From assembly GCA_964394905.1 (NCBI GenBank), contig CAYMZF010000009.1, positions 1 through 28,065 of the forward strand: 28,065 bases of DNA, read 5' to 3'. Made by a program: the position numbers and the translations under genes. Below the pieces are notes generated by a model. The model worked only from the letters and a program-made list of their open reading frames with translations. It had not been told where the DNA came from and made no database searches. Shown here piece by piece: positions 25,819-28,065 of the stretch. The stretch's first letter is position 1. Every line of letters begins with the position of its first letter. Origin of the DNA: GCA-002840305 sp964394905. GTDB taxonomy: Bacteria > Patescibacteriota > Patescibacteriia > Patescibacteriales > UBA12465.

Positions 25819-27090
25819 TTATTCAACAAGCCATTCCCATAATGGCTTAAAATATATAGTTAAACCATCTTTTTCAACCGTACGTTTATCATTCCAGGTA
25901 AGCACTAAAAGTTTACTAACGTTTAATTCTTTTCCGGCTTCTACTAAAGCTTTTATTTCTCTCTGCTCAACATCCTGACTATTTACTTCATAACAAACTT
26001 GTATTAATTCCACTATTTTAGTTCCTTTTTTCAGGGCGAAATCAACCTCTCGATCATTTCGGGTACGATAATAAAATATTTCTCGATTAGACTCATTACT
26101 TTGTTTTACCAATTCAGTAAATACAAGGTTTTCCATAAACTTACCGATGTTAGGCGAATGTTGTACGGCTTTAGCTGTAATAAAACCATTATCAACAACA
26201 TAAGCTTTTTTAGGAGACTTTAATCGCAATCCGACTTTAACTGAATAGCGATTAAGAGAAAATACAAGATAAGCTTCGGTAAGATAACTCAAATATCTTT
26301 CAAGCGTAATTCCACTTTTGAAGTCTAAAATATTAGCAAGTTTATGAATACTATACTGACCGGCAATATTGTTTATAAAATATGATCCAAGATTATCTAT
26401 TTGTTCAGAAAATCGTACCTTATGTCGTTTAACAACATCTTTAAAAAGAAGTGAATCAAATAATATATCAAGATATCCTCGCGGATCAAGATTTTTTATA
26501 ACAACCTCCGGATATCCACCGTTTATCATATACTCATTTAAATATCCAAAAAATTTTGCCTTTTCATCTGACAATAAAAGTTTGTCTTCAGAGACAACAT
26601 AATTTTTTGCTCGAAGAATTTCCTTAAAATCAAACGGCAATATTTGTATAGGTATATGTCGGCCAGTAAGCGCTGTTGCCAATTCTTTTGAAAGAAGTCT
26701 GGCGTTTGAACCAGTCAATACTAAATTATACCCCTCTCGTTGTAAACGATTTACAAATAATTCCCATTTGGGTAAATTTTGAATTTCATCAAATAAAATA
26801 TATTTAGTGTCTCCATAAGCTTGCTTTAACTCAGACATAAGCTCATCAAGATCAAGTTTTTCTTCGCCAGGAAATGATTCGTCATCAAAATTAAAATACG
26901 CAAAAGGTCGATCCTTTAAAAGCATAAGAGAAAAAACAGATTTACCAGCTCGACGAGGTCCTAAAACAACCTTTATTAAATCAGAATTAAGCCATTTTTT
27001 TGCCTCTTTTTCTTTAGTTCTCTCTATATAAGGCAAAGAAAGAAGTCTTTCTTTTTCCTGTTTTTGTTTTAAAACTGTTGATTTTAGCAT
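25819..27090 (-). CDS. AAA_14 ATPase with C-terminal DUF4143 domain
   Basis: The 423 residues have an N-terminal P-loop ATPase with Walker A GPRRAGKS at 44-51 and Walker B YILFDE at 97-102. The sensor-like LTGSNARLL segment and TGRHI near 135-150 are typical. A winged-helix-like middle and a DUF4143 C-terminal part follow. The latter has a REVDFAL...ELIQV pattern that matches a PD-(D/E)xK nuclease-like fold. The family is widespread, often variably present between strains, and poorly understood; roles in DNA or defence have been suggested but I cannot assign one. It is a single-gene unit with a strong promoter and a 15-base-arm palindrome between the promoter and the ATG. It contains fewer CCGG-type stretches than the housekeeping genes, compatible with acquisition. 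Confidence 0.85.
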   Translation of the reverse strand: MLKSTVLKQKQEKERLLSLPYIERTKEKEAKKWLNSDLIKVVLGPRRAGKSVFSLMLLKDRPFAYFNFDDESFPGEEKLDLDELMSELKQAYGDTKYILFDEIQNLPKWELFVNRLQREGYNLVLTGSNARLLSKELATALTGRHIPIQILPFDFKEILRAKNYVVSEDKLLLSDEKAKFFGYLNEYMINGGYPEVVIKNLDPRGYLDILFDSLLFKDVVKRHKVRFSEQIDNLGSYFINNIAGQYSIHKLANILDFKSGITLERYLSYLTEAYLVFSLNRYSVKVGLRLKSPKKAYVVDNGFITAKAVQHSPNIGKFMENLVFTELVKQSNESNREIFYYRTRNDREVDFALKKGTKIVELIQVCYEVNSQDVEQREIKALVEAGKELNVSKLLVLTWNDKRTVEKDGLTIYFKPLWEWLVE

Positions 27091-27101
27091 ATTATTTATA
27101 C

Positions 27102-27137
27102 TGTAGTGTACAAAAAGTTCCTTTTTTGTACACTACA
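27102..27137. promoter_or_regulatory. Palindrome (15-base arms) over the DUF4143 transcription start
   Basis: Left arm 27102-27116 (TGTAGTGTACAAAAA) is perfectly complementary to 27123-27137, with a 6-base centre. It lies between the -10 element (27142-27147) and the ATG (27090). It would cover the start site as DNA, or form a hairpin at the 5' end of the message. An operator for a dimeric repressor, possibly self-regulation, is inference. Confidence 0.75.
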
Positions 27138-27141
27138 AGTA

Positions 27142-27170
27142 AGTATAATATATATAAAAGGAAAATACAA
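27142..27170 (-). promoter_or_regulatory. Sigma-70-type promoter of the DUF4143 ATPase gene
   Basis: On the minus strand, TTGTAT (27165-27170), exactly 17 bases, then TATACT (27142-27147). The predicted start, near 27135, falls in the palindrome. Confidence 0.65.
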
Positions 27171-27171
27171 G

Positions 27172-27213
27172 ACTTTATAAATTAAATATTTTTATATATT
27201 TAAGTTATAAAGT
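27172..27213. repeat. Imperfect inverted repeat, 16 of 17 paired
   Basis: Arms 27172-27188 and 27197-27213 pair at 16 of 17 positions around an 8-base loop. It lies just upstream of the DUF4143 -35 element, in the divergent region shared with the alaE-like gene. The sequence is very A/T-rich, so chance cannot be fully excluded. Confidence 0.5.
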
Positions 27214-27260
27214 ATTATATTTGAACCATAAAAACATAATACCCAAGTTTTAAAACATCA

Positions 27261-27289
27261 TTGACACTCTATTAAAAAAAGAATAGAAT
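27261..27289 (+). promoter_or_regulatory. Consensus-like promoter of the alaE-like gene
   Basis: TTGACA (27261-27266), a perfect -35, then 17 bases and TAGAAT (27284-27289). The start would be near 27296, about 34 bases before the GTG. Confidence 0.7.
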
Positions 27290-27329
27290 TAATAATAAAA
27301 TTATAGTTCATTTAAAAAAATATTTCAAA

Positions 27330-27830
27330 GTGAAAGAAAAAACCAGAGAGATACTAATCTCTTATTTATTTCTAGAGTTGCAAAATTATGCAACCATGCC
27401 CTATGAAATATTTATTATAGGGTTTACCTTTTGGCAATCTTTTATTTGCCGAATTTTTGCCAGTATCACCGATCTAATACTATTATATTATTTTTTTAAT
27501 ACCAAAGTTATTTGGAATCCTAAAAAAAATAATAATAGCATAAAACATCATTTATTAGGAGGATTAAAATTAGCCATTCAATCACCACCGGTTTATGCCT
27601 TAAAAATAGTTTTTGTAAATCTATTTATTATTCCTTTTTTTCAAAAATTGGGAGGCGATATAAAAATAATAGAGTGGAATGATGTTGGCTTGACTCTTAT
27701 TATATCAGTTATATTTTGTTTTGTAGTTGGGTTCCTTTATAGTTTATTTAGAAAACAAATTTTAAATTTCTATAAAAAAATAATTAAAAAGATAACTGAT
27801 ACATTCAAAACCAAAAGAGCTTTGTCTTAA
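27330..27830 (+). CDS. alaE: AlaE-family L-alanine exporter (probable)
   Basis: The 166-residue membrane protein has four hydrophobic stretches, as in AlaE, the L-alanine exporter of about 149 residues in E. coli. From memory of that sequence, the match is clear at G-F-T-F-W-Q-S-F-x2-R-x2-A (31-43; E. coli has GMSFEQSF..RL.A) and Q-S-P-x-V-Y (84-89; QSPVY). The last helix is G-F-L-Y (134-137). The only suitable start is GTG at 27330; the next ATG, at residue 23, would remove half of the first helix, and the upstream part aligns with AlaE without a length change. It would export alanine across the cytoplasmic membrane. It has a strong promoter of its own and ends inside its terminator hairpin. 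It is the only plus-strand gene in this part of the window. Confidence 0.75.
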   Translation: MKEKTREILISYLFLELQNYATMPYEIFIIGFTFWQSFICRIFASITDLILLYYFFNTKVIWNPKKNNNSIKHHLLGGLKLAIQSPPVYALKIVFVNLFIIPFFQKLGGDIKIIEWNDVGLTLIISVIFCFVVGFLYSLFRKQILNFYKKIIKKITDTFKTKRALS

Positions 27831-27845
27831 ACAAAGCTCTTTTTT
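27813..27845 (+). terminator. Rho-independent terminator overlapping the alaE stop codon
   Basis: Perfect 10-base arms AGAGCTTTGT (27816-27825) and 27831-27840 enclose a 5-base loop CTTAA that contains the stop codon TAA. Extra A-T pairs and a T run (27841-27845) follow. The last codons of the gene form the left arm. A weaker T tract on the other strand could let it also serve the converging gene at the right edge. Confidence 0.85.
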
Positions 27846-27863
27846 AAATTTCAATTTATATTA

Positions 27864-28065
27864 TTACAATTCACCTAAATCTATTTTATTAATATTAGCG
27901 TTACTTATTCCCAAACCATTTTCTTTTAAAATTCTAAAAGCATCATCGGGACGACCTAAATAATTTTTACCGCCATCAGCCGGATTAATCCAATAAGCTC
28001 TACCATGATCTTGTATTAGTCCAGCTCATTTTGGAAAGTAAACCGTTATTTAATAAATAATCCAC
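27864..28065 (-). CDS. C-terminal fragment of an exported-type protein, 5' part outside window, apparent frameshift near 28028
   Basis: From the stop at 27864 upstream, the frame encodes a tail of about 53 residues: AGLIQDHGRAYWINPADGG, then YLGRPDDAFRILKENGLGIS. I recall similar W/Y-x-N-P...YLGRP..AF.I...GLGI tails from secreted CPR proteins; no search was made. The frame meets TGA at 28026-28028. Upstream of that point a different frame is open to the window edge and reads VDYLLNNGLLSK, which would join well to the tail. A one-base indel in the AAAATGAG stretch, or a TTA-to-TGA change, would explain it. Since this is the window edge, possibly a contig end, sequencing error is as likely as a real mutation. 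Confidence 0.5.

Noticed and set aside
25045..27090. Toxin-antitoxin pair formed by the DUF4143 ATPase and the charged protein
   Set aside because: The genes have separate promoters, a 108-base gap and a dedicated terminator, and neither has toxin or antitoxin motifs.
28026..28028. UGA recoded as Gly or Trp (alternative genetic code)
   Set aside because: All complete long genes in the window use the standard code without internal TGA, and a frame change at the same place explains the sequence better.
1..28065. CRISPR arrays, tRNA or rRNA genes, transposases, integrases
   Set aside because: No evenly spaced repeats, no cloverleaf or rRNA-like stretch and no transposase or recombinase motif was found; no gap between genes exceeds 300 bases.

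Overview
The window looks like a fragment of a low-GC genome from a Patescibacteria/CPR bacterium, probably of the Parcubacteria group. This is an inference from gene content. Two genes carry the two-helix T4SS-pilin-like domain common in that radiation. There is a giant cysteine-rich secreted protein, a membrane-anchored DTDGD calcium-repeat protein and several tiny membrane proteins. Leaders are very A/T-rich, with no clear Shine-Dalgarno sequence. Long genes are open under the standard code, so there is no sign of UGA recoding. No tRNA, rRNA, CRISPR array or insertion sequence was seen.

Layout. (1) Positions 1-9533, minus strand, read from right to left: DsbA-like oxidoreductase, porG, a 120-residue orphan gene, porD, ksgA, a calcium-repeat membrane protein, and a giant secreted cysteine-rich protein that runs off the left edge. 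The giant gene is interrupted by a 100-N scaffold gap flanked by identical 55-base sequences. Collapsing the duplicate restores one open frame of at least 1882 codons, so the gap is almost certainly an assembly artefact. (2) Positions 9611-15175, plus strand: xth, porA, a 53-codon membrane protein, T4SS-pilin-like protein 1, porB, and T4SS-pilin-like protein 2 fused to an M15 peptidase, all closely packed. (3) Positions 15177-24957, minus strand, read from right to left: a conserved-looking membrane-anchored protein, a 61-residue membrane protein, ADP-forming acetate-CoA ligase, murJ, lepA, a 35-codon membrane protein, recJ and an RNase HI gene. (4) Positions 25045-28065 are accessory-looking: a charged unknown protein, an AAA/DUF4143 ATPase behind a strong palindrome, an AlaE-like alanine exporter, and a truncated, apparently frameshifted gene at the right edge.

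How the genes fit together. The four subunits of a pyruvate/2-oxoacid:ferredoxin oxidoreductase (POR) lie on two divergent gene strings sharing a 77-base intergenic region: alpha and beta on one side, gamma and delta on the other. With the ADP-forming acetate-CoA ligase they could convert pyruvate to acetate, CO2 and reduced ferredoxin while making ATP. The POR genes are interleaved with genes for disulfide-rich envelope proteins and a DsbA-like thiol oxidase that could help those proteins fold.

The main points for a second look are the nine-copy C-x5-[G/N]-C module in the giant protein, the 443-base cassette that duplicates the 3' end of porG, the pilin-M15 fusion, the palindrome over the DUF4143 transcription start, the terminator that contains the alaE stop codon, and the false assembly gap.
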